Source: CADEDV01 sp036383515 (GTDB lineage: Bacteria; Bacteroidota; Bacteroidia; Chitinophagales; Chitinophagaceae). Taken from it: a stretch of DNA of 64,000 nucleotides. A program made the translations under genes and the position numbers. The stretch spans positions 1 to 64,000 of the forward strand of contig DASVOE010000004.1 of assembly GCA_036383515.1 (NCBI GenBank), given 5' to 3'. This document shows, piece after piece, positions 34,979 to 44,532 of this stretch; the first letter of the stretch is position 1, and each line of letters starts with the position of its first letter. The notes under the pieces are model-generated. The model saw only the letters and a program-made list of their open reading frames with translations. It was not told where the DNA came from and did not search any database.

Positions 34979-37837
34979 TTATTTGCTCAAATACATACTC
35001 CGGTCTTTATACAATTGACGGAAATATGGATCTCTCAGGTCTTTAATAAAGCGGATCGCTTCGCCCGTGCTTTTCATTTCAGGTCCCAGTTCTTTATTGA
35101 CACCCGGAAATTTATTGAAACTGAACACCGGTTCCTTAATGGCAAAGCCAGTCAGTTTTTTCTCGTAAGTAAAATCTTTCAACTTGTTTACCCCCATCAT
35201 TATTTTGGTGGCAATATTTAAATAAGGGATCTGGTATGCTTTTGCAATGAACGGAGTTGTCCGGGAAGCCCTTGGGTTAGCTTCGATCACATATACCTTG
35301 CCATCTTTTATTGCAAACTGGATATTGATAAGTCCCCGAATATTTAATTCCCTCGCAATTTTTTCAGCATACTCTTCCATGGTATGAACGATGAGCGGGG
35401 TTAAATTAAAAGCAGGTAGTACGGCATTACTATCACCGCTATGTATACCTGCCGGTTCAATATGCTCCATCACTCCCATTACATGAAAGTCATCGCCGTC
35501 GAAAATGGCATCTATTTCTGCTTCCTGGCAGCGGTCGAGAAAATGATCAATTAATATTTTATTACCGGGAAGATGTTTTAATAAACTTACTACTGCTTTT
35601 TCCACTTCTTCATCATTCAAAACAATGCGCATTCGTTGTCCGCCCAATACATAAGATGGACGAACCAGCACAGGATAGCCGACTTTATGCGCAACGGTAA
35701 TAGCTTCATCCACATTTTCTGCGGTGCCATATTGCGGGTAAGGGATATCTAATTCTTTTAGCCTGTCGCTGAACCGGCCACGATCTTCGGCAATATCCAT
35801 ACTGTCGTAGGAAGTGCCAATGATCTTAATTCCTTTTTCATGTAATTTCTCCGCCAGCTTCAAAGCCGTTTGTCCGCCTAATTGTACAATAACACCTTCC
35901 GGTTTTTCATGTTCAATGATTTCCCACAGGTGTTCCCAATACACTGGTTCGAAATAGAGTTTGTCTGCAATATCAAAATCGGTACTAACTGTTTCAGGAT
36001 TGCAATTCACCATGATGGATTCAAAACCCGCTTCCCGGATGGCCAATAAACCATGCACACAGCAATAGTCAAATTCGATTCCCTGTCCAATCCGGTTAGG
36101 GCCTGAACCCAATACAATTATTTTCTTCTTGCCAGAAACCTTTGATTCGTTGGAATTGGCAGAACTCTCTCCAGAAAAGATCTGATGAGGTTTATTTTCA
36201 AACGTTGAATAGAAGTAAGGAGTTTTTGCTTCAAACTCTGCGCTGCAGGTATCCACCATTTTATAGACCCTGGTTATTCCAGCTTCCTTTCTTTTCTTAT
36301 AAACATCTTCTTCATCACCATGCTCTGTAATACGGCTGATCTGTTCATCACTAAATCCATTCACTTTGGCTTCTCTCAATAATTCTATCGGTAAATTATC
36401 AAGATCATATTTTGCCATTTCTTTTTCCAGGTTACAGATCTTCTGAATTTCATACAGGAACCAACGGTCAATGCCATTAGTAGCTTTTGAAATGGTGCTC
36501 ACAGAAATACCGGCCATCAGCGCATCTTTAATTCGAAAGATGCGATCCCATTTTGGTGTTTTAATATACTCCAGCAGTTCATCAGCATGCATCAGGCTTT
36601 TGCCATAATAGCCCAACCCCACTGCATTATTTTCCAAACTCTGGCAGGCTTTCTGAACAGCTTCGGTAAAACATCTGCCTATCGCCATTACTTCACCAAC
36701 GCTTTTCATTTGCAAACCAAGCGTATCATTAGCACCTTTGAATTTGTCGAAATTCCATCTTGGTATCTTAACGATCACATAATCGAGTGCCGGTTCAAAA
36801 TAAGCCGAAGTAGTTTTAGTGATCTGGTTTTCCAGTTCATCCAGGTTATAACCAATGGCTAATTTAGCAGCGATCTTTGCAATAGGATAGCCTGTTGCTT
36901 TACTCGCCAAAGCGGATGAGCGGCTTACCCTCGGGTTAATTTCAATCGCTATTATTTCTTCTGTATCGGGATTGAGTGCAAACTGTACATTACATCCACC
37001 GGCAAAATTTCCCAGGTCTCTCATCATTCGCACTGCTGTGTTTCTCATCAATTGCATAGCGGTATCGCTAAGTGTCATAGCCGGCGCTACTGTAATGGAG
37101 TCACCCGTGTGCACACCCATCGGATCAAAGTTCTCTACCGTGCAAATGATACAAACATTGTCAGCTGCATCTCTCAACAATTCCAGCTCAAACTCTTTCC
37201 AACCCAGTACCGCTTTTTCTACCAGCACTTCATGTATGGGTGATGCCTGCAAGCCACGGTTCAATGCTTCGTCCAGGTCTTCTTTATCGTGAACAAAGCC
37301 GCCGCCTGTTCCTCCCAATGTAAAAGAAGGCCGGATCACCAGCGGGAAGCCTATATCCTGCGCAAATTCTTTTCCTTCTAAAAAGGAGTTAGCGGTTTTT
37401 GCAGTGGCCACCGGCACTCCCAATGCGATCATCCATTGCCTGAATTTTTCACGATCTTCTGCTTTATCAATGGCTTTGATATCAACACCTATCAATCTTA
37501 CACCATATTTTTCCCAGATGCCGAGGTCTTCTGCTTCCTTGGCGAGGTTCAATGCAGTTTGACCACCCATAGTAGGTAATACAGCATCGATCTTATTTTC
37601 TTCCAGTATCGTTTCAATACTTTCTACAGTGAGCGGAAGCAAATAAACCTTATCTGCCATCATCGGATCGGTCATGATAGTGGCAGGGTTACTATTGATA
37701 AGGTAAACTTTGATACCTTCTTCCTGGAGGCTGCGGGCAGCTTGTGTGCCGGAGTAGTCAAACTCACAGGCTTGTCCAATAATAATAGGGCCCGAACCGA
37801 TGATCAGGACAGATTGAATAGAATTATCTTTTGGCAT
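34979..37837 (-). CDS. carB: Carbamoyl-phosphate synthase large subunit, without C-terminal regulatory domain
   Basis: Two ATP-grasp halves are visible: GSGPIIIGQACEFDYSGTQA at the start, IRPSFTLGGTGGGFV and EINPRVSRSSALASKATGYP in half one; LGSGPNRIGQGIEFDYCCVH, VRPSYVLGGQRMRIV and EANPRASRTTPFIAKAYQIP in half two. It makes carbamoyl phosphate with CarA for pyrimidine and arginine synthesis. The protein stops at 952 residues, near the end of the second synthetase half, so the MGS-like allosteric domain found at the C-terminus of the about 1070-residue enzymes is missing. No carA is adjacent. It has a structured leader. Confidence 0.95.
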   Translation of the reverse strand: MPKDNSIQSVLIIGSGPIIIGQACEFDYSGTQAARSLQEEGIKVYLINSNPATIMTDPMMADKVYLLPLTVESIETILEENKIDAVLPTMGGQTALNLAKEAEDLGIWEKYGVRLIGVDIKAIDKAEDREKFRQWMIALGVPVATAKTANSFLEGKEFAQDIGFPLVIRPSFTLGGTGGGFVHDKEDLDEALNRGLQASPIHEVLVEKAVLGWKEFELELLRDAADNVCIICTVENFDPMGVHTGDSITVAPAMTLSDTAMQLMRNTAVRMMRDLGNFAGGCNVQFALNPDTEEIIAIEINPRVSRSSALASKATGYPIAKIAAKLAIGYNLDELENQITKTTSAYFEPALDYVIVKIPRWNFDKFKGANDTLGLQMKSVGEVMAIGRCFTEAVQKACQSLENNAVGLGYYGKSLMHADELLEYIKTPKWDRIFRIKDALMAGISVSTISKATNGIDRWFLYEIQKICNLEKEMAKYDLDNLPIELLREAKVNGFSDEQISRITEHGDEEDVYKKRKEAGITRVYKMVDTCSAEFEAKTPYFYSTFENKPHQIFSGESSANSNESKVSGKKKIIVLGSGPNRIGQGIEFDYCCVHGLLAIREAGFESIMVNCNPETVSTDFDIADKLYFEPVYWEHLWEIIEHEKPEGVIVQLGGQTALKLAEKLHEKGIKIIGTSYDSMDIAEDRGRFSDRLKELDIPYPQYGTAENVDEAITVAHKVGYPVLVRPSYVLGGQRMRIVLNDEEVEKAVVSLLKHLPGNKILIDHFLDRCQEAEIDAIFDGDDFHVMGVMEHIEPAGIHSGDSNAVLPAFNLTPLIVHTMEEYAEKIARELNIRGLINIQFAIKDGKVYVIEANPRASRTTPFIAKAYQIPYLNIATKIMMGVNKLKDFTYEKKLTGFAIKEPVFSFNKFPGVNKELGPEMKSTGEAIRFIKDLRDPYFRQLYKDRSMYLSK

Positions 37838-37853
37838 TTTTGCTTTAGGTATG

Positions 37854-37868
37854 CCTCCTTTTTGGAGG
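37854..37868 (-). promoter_or_regulatory. Hairpin in the carB leader
   Basis: CCTCC-N5-GGAGG on either strand, 16 bp upstream of the carB ATG. On the transcript the GGAGG arm would be paired. Next to it are further CCCC/GGGG blocks (37867-37879) that suggest a repeated intergenic element. Confidence 0.5.
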
Positions 37869-37885
37869 GGTTGGGGAGGTTAAAT

Positions 37886-37903
37886 TTCCGATAGCTATCG
37901 GGA
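37886..37903. promoter_or_regulatory. Palindrome at the predicted carB start of transcription
   Basis: A 14-bp perfect palindrome CCGATAGCTATCGG (37888-37901), extended to 18 bp with one wobble pair. It begins 2 bp from the -7 box, so it would overlap the first transcribed bases. Confidence 0.5.
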
Positions 37904-37905
37904 CG

Positions 37906-37913
37906 CAAAAGTA
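37906..37913 (-). promoter_or_regulatory. -7 box of carB
   Basis: TACTTTTG followed by C on the minus strand, 69 bp before the ATG. Exact match to TAnnTTTG. Confidence 0.5.
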
Positions 37914-37963
37914 AGGGAATAGAAGGGTTTTGGACTCCCTTCCGGTTATTTTTTTTGTTCAGC

Positions 37964-38560
37964 TCACATCGGCTTTAGTGGTTGAGGCTTTTCAATTTTC
38001 CGGTAAGAAAGAGTATAGATATCGTCGTAGATATTTTTCTTTTGTTCAATAGCTGTTTGGACTTCTTTTTTCAGTTGCTCTGAATTTTTAAAACCTTTAC
38101 GGGCCAACGGCGAGAAGTTGTCAGTGATTGTTTTGACTGTCATGGTATCATGCCGGACGGCGAAAGCTGAAATATAAAAAATGGTCTGCGTCTTTACTTC
38201 AGGTTGTTTACTCTTCCGGGTATTGGTAGATACCAGTACAATGCTACTTTCCAGGTTCATGAACAACTGATCGTTGATGCGGGAAGTAAACCCGGTGAAA
38301 TAAGCGGTGTCTGGTAAAACCATATCTCCTTTAACCGCTTTGCCATATCGTGTGATGGCATAAAGTGAATCGGTCTTCCTGGTAATTTCTAATGCTTCAA
38401 TACCAAAATAATCGCTGCCATCTTTGATAATGCCATACCAGTAGCCCAGTAAACTGCTGTCCACAGGTTCTACTGGTGCTGGCTCTAATGCCAGGGGCGC
38501 CTCGTAAGGACATGCATAAAGCAGCACAACAACAGGTAATATCAGTAAAAGCCGTTTCAT
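37964..38560 (-). CDS. Unknown lipoprotein
   Basis: A lipoprotein signal ends in Leu-Leu-Tyr-Ala-Cys (near residue 17) and is followed by a Pro/Glu-rich linker and a beta-rich domain of about 150 residues (LLGYWYGIIKDGSDYFGIEA, QLFMNLESSIVLVS). The GYWYG opening is reminiscent of lipocalin-like proteins, but no family is recognised. It should sit in the periplasm or at the outer membrane. It is upstream of carB on the same strand and divergent from the M23 peptidase. Confidence 0.6.
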   Translation of the reverse strand: MKRLLLILPVVVLLYACPYEAPLALEPAPVEPVDSSLLGYWYGIIKDGSDYFGIEALEITRKTDSLYAITRYGKAVKGDMVLPDTAYFTGFTSRINDQLFMNLESSIVLVSTNTRKSKQPEVKTQTIFYISAFAVRHDTMTVKTITDNFSPLARKGFKNSEQLKKEVQTAIEQKKNIYDDIYTLSYRKIEKPQPLKPM

Positions 38561-38749
38561 AACAGTTAAGAGAAGGCGAGAAGATACGAATATTGACGAT
38601 AAAGCAAATATCTTAAAAGGAGTAGTTTATTATTATGCCGGTATTTATAAATAAAGTTGATTAGTAAAATATATTTATATACGACCTCACCAGGATTTCA
38701 TTCTCTTTTAATGAATTACTTTTTGAGAAAGGCTTAAGCTTTTAGGGAG

Positions 38750-38757
38750 TAAATTTG
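38750..38757 (+). promoter_or_regulatory. -7 box of the M23 gene
   Basis: TAAATTTG followed by CC, 36 bp before the ATG at 38793. A TTTG lies 24 bp upstream (38722-38725), slightly too far for a standard -33 element. Confidence 0.45.
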
Positions 38758-38792
38758 CCTTTTATAAAGTATTGTAAACGATATTCCTGTTG

Positions 38793-40598
38793 ATGAAGAG
38801 GACTCTTATATTATTACTGGTAGCTATCACTGCTGCAAAAACGATTGCCCAAACGCCTCCAAAAAATAATTATCCCAAAGGATATTTCAGAAACCCCCTG
38901 GCCCTGCCATTGGAAATAGTGGCAAATATGGGAGAGCTTCGGCCCAATCACTGGCACATGGGATTGGATATAAGAACGGATCAAAAAGAAAATCAGCCGG
39001 TGTATGCGGCCGCTGAAGGTTTTATTTCACATATCGGCATACGTCCCCAGAGTTTCGGAAGATTTATTGTCATTGATCATCCCAATGGTCTTTCAACGCT
39101 GTATGCACACCTGAACGATTTTTTTCCTGAATTGGAACAATATGTAACGCAGGAACAATACAAAAAAGAAAGCTGGGCCATTGAGTTAGATTTTTCAAAA
39201 AAGCAATTTCCGGTAACGAAGGGGCAGTTTATTGCTTTAAGTGGTAATACAGGTGGCTCACAGGGTCCGCATGTTCACTTTGAAATTTTTGATACCAAAA
39301 CAACAAAGCGGTTGAATCCATTGCTATTTGATTTTCCCTTAAAAGACGAAGTAACACCAAGCCTCGTAAAACTGGCGTTATACGATCGCAGTAAATCGGT
39401 ATACGAACAAACACCGCAATTTTTTCCGTTGAAAAATACAGACAGCGGTTACATCATACCCAAACTACCCTTGTTAAAAACCGGTTTGAATAAAATTAGT
39501 TTTGGTATCCAGGCTTATGACAGGACCAGCGGCTCTGCTAATGCCGACGGCGTATATTCAGCCAAACTAATAGTAGATGAAGTGCCGCAGATCATGTTTG
39601 TGATCGATAGTATTGACTATGACCAAACTACCTATATGAATGCGCAGATCGATTATAAATACAGGAGTAATGGCGGACCTTTCGTACAACATCTTTCCCG
39701 ACTGCCGGGTGATCATGGCGGAGTATATCATCCCATCAATGCGGATGGTGTTATTTTTTTAACAGATACAACTATTCATACAGTAACCATTGATGTGAGG
39801 GATGCGTATAACAATATTTCAAAATTGAATTTCCTTGTTCAATACAACGATAGCCTGGCTAAACAAGCGGTAAGAGCAACACAAAACTATTTTGCGCCCA
39901 ACGAAGTAAATGTGATGGAGAAACCCGATTTTGAAGTGTATCTGCCTGAAGGCTGTTTGTATGATACGGTTCCGGTAGTATATTATCGAAGCAACACTTC
40001 TTCTGCGTATGCAGTTTCATTGGCACACCAGTTGAATGATCCTTCGGTGCCGGTGCATAATGAATTAACCGTAAGGATCAAACCCAATAAAAATATTCCT
40101 GGTGAATGGAAGGATAAACTAGTGATTCAAAGAAGCGGGAGAGGAAACAGTGTAAAAAAAGCAGCAATACAACAGGACTGGTTGGCAGCAGGTTTTGGTG
40201 ATTTTGGCACTTTCCAGGCTTTCGCAGATATAGCAGCTCCGGGTATTAATTCATTGGGACGGGGAGACACTATCAACCTGAGTGCGGCAAGTCGTATTTT
40301 ATTTACACCTACTGATAATTTTGCTGTTAAAAGTTTTCGGGCTGAATTGAATGGACAATGGTTGCGATTTACCAATGACAAAAGCCGCAACTGGATCTAT
40401 GTGTTTGATGAGCGATGCCCGTTTGGTGTGCATGAGTTAAAAGTGAGTGTGCAAGACCTGGTTGGCAATACCACGACAAAAACATGGTGGTTTAAACGGG
40501 GACCCTATACTCCACCAAAGAAAAAAGCGGTGAAGAAGAAAAGCAGTAGTAAAAAGAAAATCACAACACAAAAAACTTCCACAAAAAAGAAACGGTAA
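38793..40598 (+). CDS. Secreted M23 family metallopeptidase
   Basis: A signal peptide (MKRTLILLLVAITAAKTIAQ) is followed by an M23 LytM domain at residues 40-190. Its zinc ligands are in HWHMGLDIRT and GPHVHFEIFD, and YAHLND lies between. The remaining 400 residues form beta-sandwich-like parts, and the end is very Lys-rich (KKKAVKKKSSSKKK). It probably cuts peptidoglycan cross-links in the periplasm. A TTG just before the ATG is not needed as start. It is one base from bcp, so they are co-transcribed. Confidence 0.85.
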   Translation: MKRTLILLLVAITAAKTIAQTPPKNNYPKGYFRNPLALPLEIVANMGELRPNHWHMGLDIRTDQKENQPVYAAAEGFISHIGIRPQSFGRFIVIDHPNGLSTLYAHLNDFFPELEQYVTQEQYKKESWAIELDFSKKQFPVTKGQFIALSGNTGGSQGPHVHFEIFDTKTTKRLNPLLFDFPLKDEVTPSLVKLALYDRSKSVYEQTPQFFPLKNTDSGYIIPKLPLLKTGLNKISFGIQAYDRTSGSANADGVYSAKLIVDEVPQIMFVIDSIDYDQTTYMNAQIDYKYRSNGGPFVQHLSRLPGDHGGVYHPINADGVIFLTDTTIHTVTIDVRDAYNNISKLNFLVQYNDSLAKQAVRATQNYFAPNEVNVMEKPDFEVYLPEGCLYDTVPVVYYRSNTSSAYAVSLAHQLNDPSVPVHNELTVRIKPNKNIPGEWKDKLVIQRSGRGNSVKKAAIQQDWLAAGFGDFGTFQAFADIAAPGINSLGRGDTINLSAASRILFTPTDNFAVKSFRAELNGQWLRFTNDKSRNWIYVFDERCPFGVHELKVSVQDLVGNTTTKTWWFKRGPYTPPKKKAVKKKSSSKKKITTQKTSTKKKR

Positions 40599-40599
40599 C

Positions 40600-41067
40600 A
40601 TGGTAACACTTAAAGAAGGTGATAAAGCTCCCTTATTCACTGGCATGGACCAGGACGGTAAAAAAATTTCTTTAGCCGAGTATAAAGGGAAAAAACTTGT
40701 TCTGTATTTCTATTCAGAAGCAGGATCTCCCACCTGCACAATTGAATCCTGCAACCTGCGGGATAATTATGGGTTGCTGAAGAAAAATGGTTTTGAAGTT
40801 GTGGGAGTAAGTCCTGATGATGCAGCGAAACAAAAAAAATTTGAAATAAAATATAAACTTCCTTTTCCGCTGGTAGCGGATACAGAAAATAAAATAACGG
40901 CTGCTTATGGTGTAAGGGATATGAAAAAACTATTTGGTCGGGAATATATGGGCATACTCCGCACCACCTTTGTACTGGATGAAAAGGGAATTATCCGAAA
41001 AATTTTTACAAAACCAAAGAACAAAGCACATGCTGAAGAGATACTGAAAGCATACGCAACAGTATAG
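40600..41067 (+). CDS. bcp: Thioredoxin-dependent thiol peroxidase, Bcp/PrxQ type
   Basis: A 155-residue peroxiredoxin with APLFTGMDQDGKKISLAEYK, the active-site segment GSPTCTIESCNLRDN (peroxidatic Cys in SPTCT, second Cys five residues later, the PrxQ arrangement), and late GILRTTFVLDEKG. Family members usually read TPGCT; here Gly is Thr, and YPKDDT is YSEAGS. It should reduce peroxides with thioredoxin. One base separates it from the M23 gene. Confidence 0.9.
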   Translation: MVTLKEGDKAPLFTGMDQDGKKISLAEYKGKKLVLYFYSEAGSPTCTIESCNLRDNYGLLKKNGFEVVGVSPDDAAKQKKFEIKYKLPFPLVADTENKITAAYGVRDMKKLFGREYMGILRTTFVLDEKGIIRKIFTKPKNKAHAEEILKAYATV

Positions 41068-41382
41068 ACCTACTTACTTATTGTTCTCCAATAACAAGAC
41101 CCTGGAATAACCGGGGTTTTTATTTTTCAATACCGTAATGTAAGAATTGGTGACCTGTTCTCCCCATATTCGGTGATAGCTAAGATTAGCTGCAAAAAAG
41201 AAATTTGCGGCTCATTTATTAGGTGGAAATAAGAACCTGGTGATGATAAATGATTTTTTGTATGACAAACCAAGGGCAACTAAATAATAATAGTATAGAG
41301 CGTTGTTTTTAGTGATCGCCCCGCTTCGGGCCAGCGGCTTTTGTTTGTATTAAACAAGAAAACTCTTTCGTAAATTTTCATC
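41068..41382. other. Intergenic region before the sensor kinase operon
   Basis: About 315 bp. It contains the bcp terminator at 41099-41121, then AT-rich sequence, a small GCCCCG/CGGGGC-like hairpin near 41,318-41,332 and a TAAATTTT box just upstream of the next start. No gene or RNA was seen. Confidence 0.45.
41099..41121 (+). terminator. Terminator after bcp
   Basis: A 7-bp stem ACCCTGG/CCGGGGT (one G-U pair) with a 5-nt loop followed by TTTTATTTTT. Confidence 0.8.
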
Positions 41383-44300
41383 ATGAATTACAGCCTGCAA
41401 AGGATATGGGTCGTCGGAGCCTTGTCATTATCTCTGCTTGCTGCGGAGGCTCAACAGCCTGTTTTATATTTTAACCGGCTGAGCCAGGCCAATGGCCTTT
41501 CCAATAATAAGGTAAACTGTATACTCCAGGATAAAAGAGGTTTTACCTGGATTGGTACGGATGATGGATTGAACCGGTATGATGGTAATAATTTTATTGT
41601 TTTTAAGAATATTCCCGGTCAATCATCCTCGGTTTCTGGTAATACGATCACGGATCTGCATGAAGATAAAGATGGTTTGTTATGGATTGCTACTACTGAC
41701 GGAGGTATTACCCGTTACGATTACCAGCTTTCGCCGGATAAACAATTTCGTCAATATAAACATCATCCGGGTGATAAGAAAAGTATACCCGTAAATATTG
41801 TTAATGCTCTAAAAGAAGACAATACAGGTAAACTATGGCTGGCTACCAGCGGTGCCGGTGTTATTGGTTTTGATAAAGACAAAGAAAATTTTATTCAGCT
41901 TCATTATAGTGGAAACTGGACGATAAATGATATATGTTTTGATAAAAGAGGATTGATCTGGGCGGGTAAGGAAGGCGGCAGCATGTTAAAAGTAAATCCA
42001 GCAACATTGCAATGGGAGCTGGATGAAAAATACAGCAATTTGTATGTCTCGTTACCCCATGTAGTAGTTACACGGTTATTTAAGGATAGCAAACAAAATA
42101 TCTGGTTTGGTTCATGGGATAAAGCCGTTTATCGGTATAACAATAGTTCTAATACAGAAGAAAGTTTTACAAATCAAAAGACACACCCGTTTTCTTTTGG
42201 TATGGATGAGCCGCTTGCATTTAATGAAGATAAACAGGGTCGTATATGGATCGGGGGAAAGTATTTTGGTTTGTATGTTCATGATCCTGCCAGCGGTCAT
42301 TTTTATAATTACCGGTATGATCCTTCAAAGGAAGGAGCGTTGAGTGATAATAAAGTGAACTGTATTTTTATTGATCCGTCGGGTATGGTATGGTTGGGAA
42401 CAAACAGGGGTATCAGTATTTGTAATACTGCCAGGCAACAATTTGTACAACAGTTTCTGCCATTGATCAATTCTCAGGATGCAAAGCCAATAGTGATCTA
42501 TGATTTCCTTAAACGGGATGATGGTGCTTTATGGATAGGTACTAATAAAGGTATTTATATCAAATCACGACAAGGAAACTATCTCTATAAAAAAGTTACA
42601 TACAAAGGAACGGAGCTAAGCGTTACCCGGTTTTATAAAGATCCGGATGGCTCCTTTTATGTTGGAACAGATTATACATTGTTCAGGTACGATGAAAAGA
42701 CAGGCGCTGTTTCTCCATTGCCCAATACAGATAAAGACCAGGTAATGGCAAAGCTTATAGAATCGAGGATCGTTTCTATAACAAAAGATACACTGGATGG
42801 CCACCCGGTATTATGGACCGCTCCTTATGGGCATTTTTTTACGTATTATGATCTTACAGAGCAACGTTGGGTTTCCAGGAGGGATAGTGTAAAAAAAATT
42901 CTAAACCGGTATAATGTCACCGATAACCTGATCAGGAAGATTATAAAATGTGGTGATGGCAGGATCTGGTTTGCTAATGCAAAGACCGGCCTGGTAAGAT
43001 TGAATAAGCATACCCGGGGTAATACGATGTTTATAAACAATCCTGTTCAAAAAAACAGTATCAGTAACAACAATGTATATGATATTATTGAAGACAATAA
43101 AGGTAATTTATGGGTAAGCACCTATGGAGGAGGGCTGAATTATCTTGACACTAAAACGCATCAATTTGAACACTTTAGTTCAATCAATAATTTACTGGAA
43201 GGATTGGCAACAGACAAAAACGGGAACGTATGGTGTATAAGTAATGGTGGGTTGCAAAAATTTGATCCCCGTACAAAAACCTTTTCTTATTTTGATTTGC
43301 CTGATGTTGATAAGTCCGGTGGAGTGAGAGGGTATCCCTATAAGGACACTGATGGGACAATGTATGTAGCCGGGCCGGGTTACTATTTTGCATTTGACCC
43401 GGAAGAAATTATTGAAGACATAAAGCAACCAGAAGTCTTTTTTACTGATTTCAGCATTTTTAATAAATCATTTGCACAGCTACTTTCCGGCCACCAGATA
43501 GCATTGAAGTATAACCAGAATTTTTTTACTTTTCATTTTGCAGCTCCTTTTTATACAGCCTCAGCGCCGGTACAATACTCTTATATGCTGGAAGGGGTTG
43601 ATAAAGATTGGATCAATGCCGGCACCTCCTTACCTCAGGCACATTATACCAACCTGGGCAGCGGCGAATACACCTTTAAAGTAAGAGCTACTACCACGCC
43701 GGGAACATGGAGCGAAAAGATCACTTCAATAGGCATACGCATCATTCCTCCTTTCTGGACACGGGGGTGGTTTTTTACTTTACTGGCACTGTTGATCACA
43801 GCTATTATTTATTTCATTTACCGCTATCGTATCAATGAACTATTAAAACGACAGGCTATTCGAAATAAAATTGCACAGGATCTTCATGATAATGTCGGGT
43901 CTACATTGAGCAGCATCTCCATCTATAGCCAGGTAGCAAAAATATATAAGGCAAAGGACCGCCAGGAAGACCTGCAAAACACCCTCGAAAAGATCAGCAG
44001 CACTTCTGGTGAAATGATCTCGGAGATGAATGATATCGTATGGGCCATTAATCCACGCAACGATAATATGGATACGATACTGCAACGGATGGAATCGTTT
44101 GCAAAACCATTACTGGCATCCAAAGAAATTCAATTTCATTTAGCTTACCCGGATTCCCTGAAAACCATAAACCTGGGAATGACAAAAAGAAAAAATTTTT
44201 ACCTCATTTTTAAAGAAGCAATAAATAACACTATCAAATATTCTGAAGCAAGAAACCTGTGGGTGAAGATTGATCAGCGGCATCAGCTTCTCTTAGTGTC

Positions 44301-44481
44301 AATTAAGGATGATGGAAAGGGTTTTGATAGTTCAAAAGTGAAAGTGGATAGCATCAGCTCGATGGCCGGTAACGGATTGCATAATATGAAACGGAGAGCA
44401 GAAGAGATGAATGGTGAATATTCAATTGAAAGCAACCCTGGACAGGGCACACTGATTACCCTCCATTTTTCTATCCCCTGA
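41383..44481 (+). CDS. Propeller-type sensor histidine kinase
   Basis: The layout is signal peptide (LSLSLLAAEAQQ), two regulator beta-propellers (repeats such as GFTWIGTDDGLNRYDGNNF and GLLWIATTDGGITRYDYQ), a Y_Y_Y domain, a membrane helix (FFTLLALLITAIIYFIY), and a kinase core with His835 in AQDLHDNVGSTLSS, FKEAINNTIKYSEA (N box), KDDGKGFD (G1) and GNGLHNMKRRA (G2). The propellers should sense something in the periplasm, often carbohydrate-linked. It is followed after 51 bp by its LuxR-type regulator. Unlike its relative at 11564 it has a complete catalytic core. Confidence 0.93.
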   Translation: MNYSLQRIWVVGALSLSLLAAEAQQPVLYFNRLSQANGLSNNKVNCILQDKRGFTWIGTDDGLNRYDGNNFIVFKNIPGQSSSVSGNTITDLHEDKDGLLWIATTDGGITRYDYQLSPDKQFRQYKHHPGDKKSIPVNIVNALKEDNTGKLWLATSGAGVIGFDKDKENFIQLHYSGNWTINDICFDKRGLIWAGKEGGSMLKVNPATLQWELDEKYSNLYVSLPHVVVTRLFKDSKQNIWFGSWDKAVYRYNNSSNTEESFTNQKTHPFSFGMDEPLAFNEDKQGRIWIGGKYFGLYVHDPASGHFYNYRYDPSKEGALSDNKVNCIFIDPSGMVWLGTNRGISICNTARQQFVQQFLPLINSQDAKPIVIYDFLKRDDGALWIGTNKGIYIKSRQGNYLYKKVTYKGTELSVTRFYKDPDGSFYVGTDYTLFRYDEKTGAVSPLPNTDKDQVMAKLIESRIVSITKDTLDGHPVLWTAPYGHFFTYYDLTEQRWVSRRDSVKKILNRYNVTDNLIRKIIKCGDGRIWFANAKTGLVRLNKHTRGNTMFINNPVQKNSISNNNVYDIIEDNKGNLWVSTYGGGLNYLDTKTHQFEHFSSINNLLEGLATDKNGNVWCISNGGLQKFDPRTKTFSYFDLPDVDKSGGVRGYPYKDTDGTMYVAGPGYYFAFDPEEIIEDIKQPEVFFTDFSIFNKSFAQLLSGHQIALKYNQNFFTFHFAAPFYTASAPVQYSYMLEGVDKDWINAGTSLPQAHYTNLGSGEYTFKVRATTTPGTWSEKITSIGIRIIPPFWTRGWFFTLLALLITAIIYFIYRYRINELLKRQAIRNKIAQDLHDNVGSTLSSISIYSQVAKIYKAKDRQEDLQNTLEKISSTSGEMISEMNDIVWAINPRNDNMDTILQRMESFAKPLLASKEIQFHLAYPDSLKTINLGMTKRKNFYLIFKEAINNTIKYSEARNLWVKIDQRHQLLLVSIKDDGKGFDSSKVKVDSISSMAGNGLHNMKRRAEEMNGEYSIESNPGQGTLITLHFSIP

Positions 44482-44532
44482 TTTGGGGATTGCAACCCGC
44501 AGCAATTACCAGAACTTTGTTAAAATACATGC

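Noticed and set aside
41344..41378. Promoter TTTG-N23-TAAATTTT before the sensor kinase at 41383
   Set aside because: The start codon would lie at or before the predicted first transcribed base.
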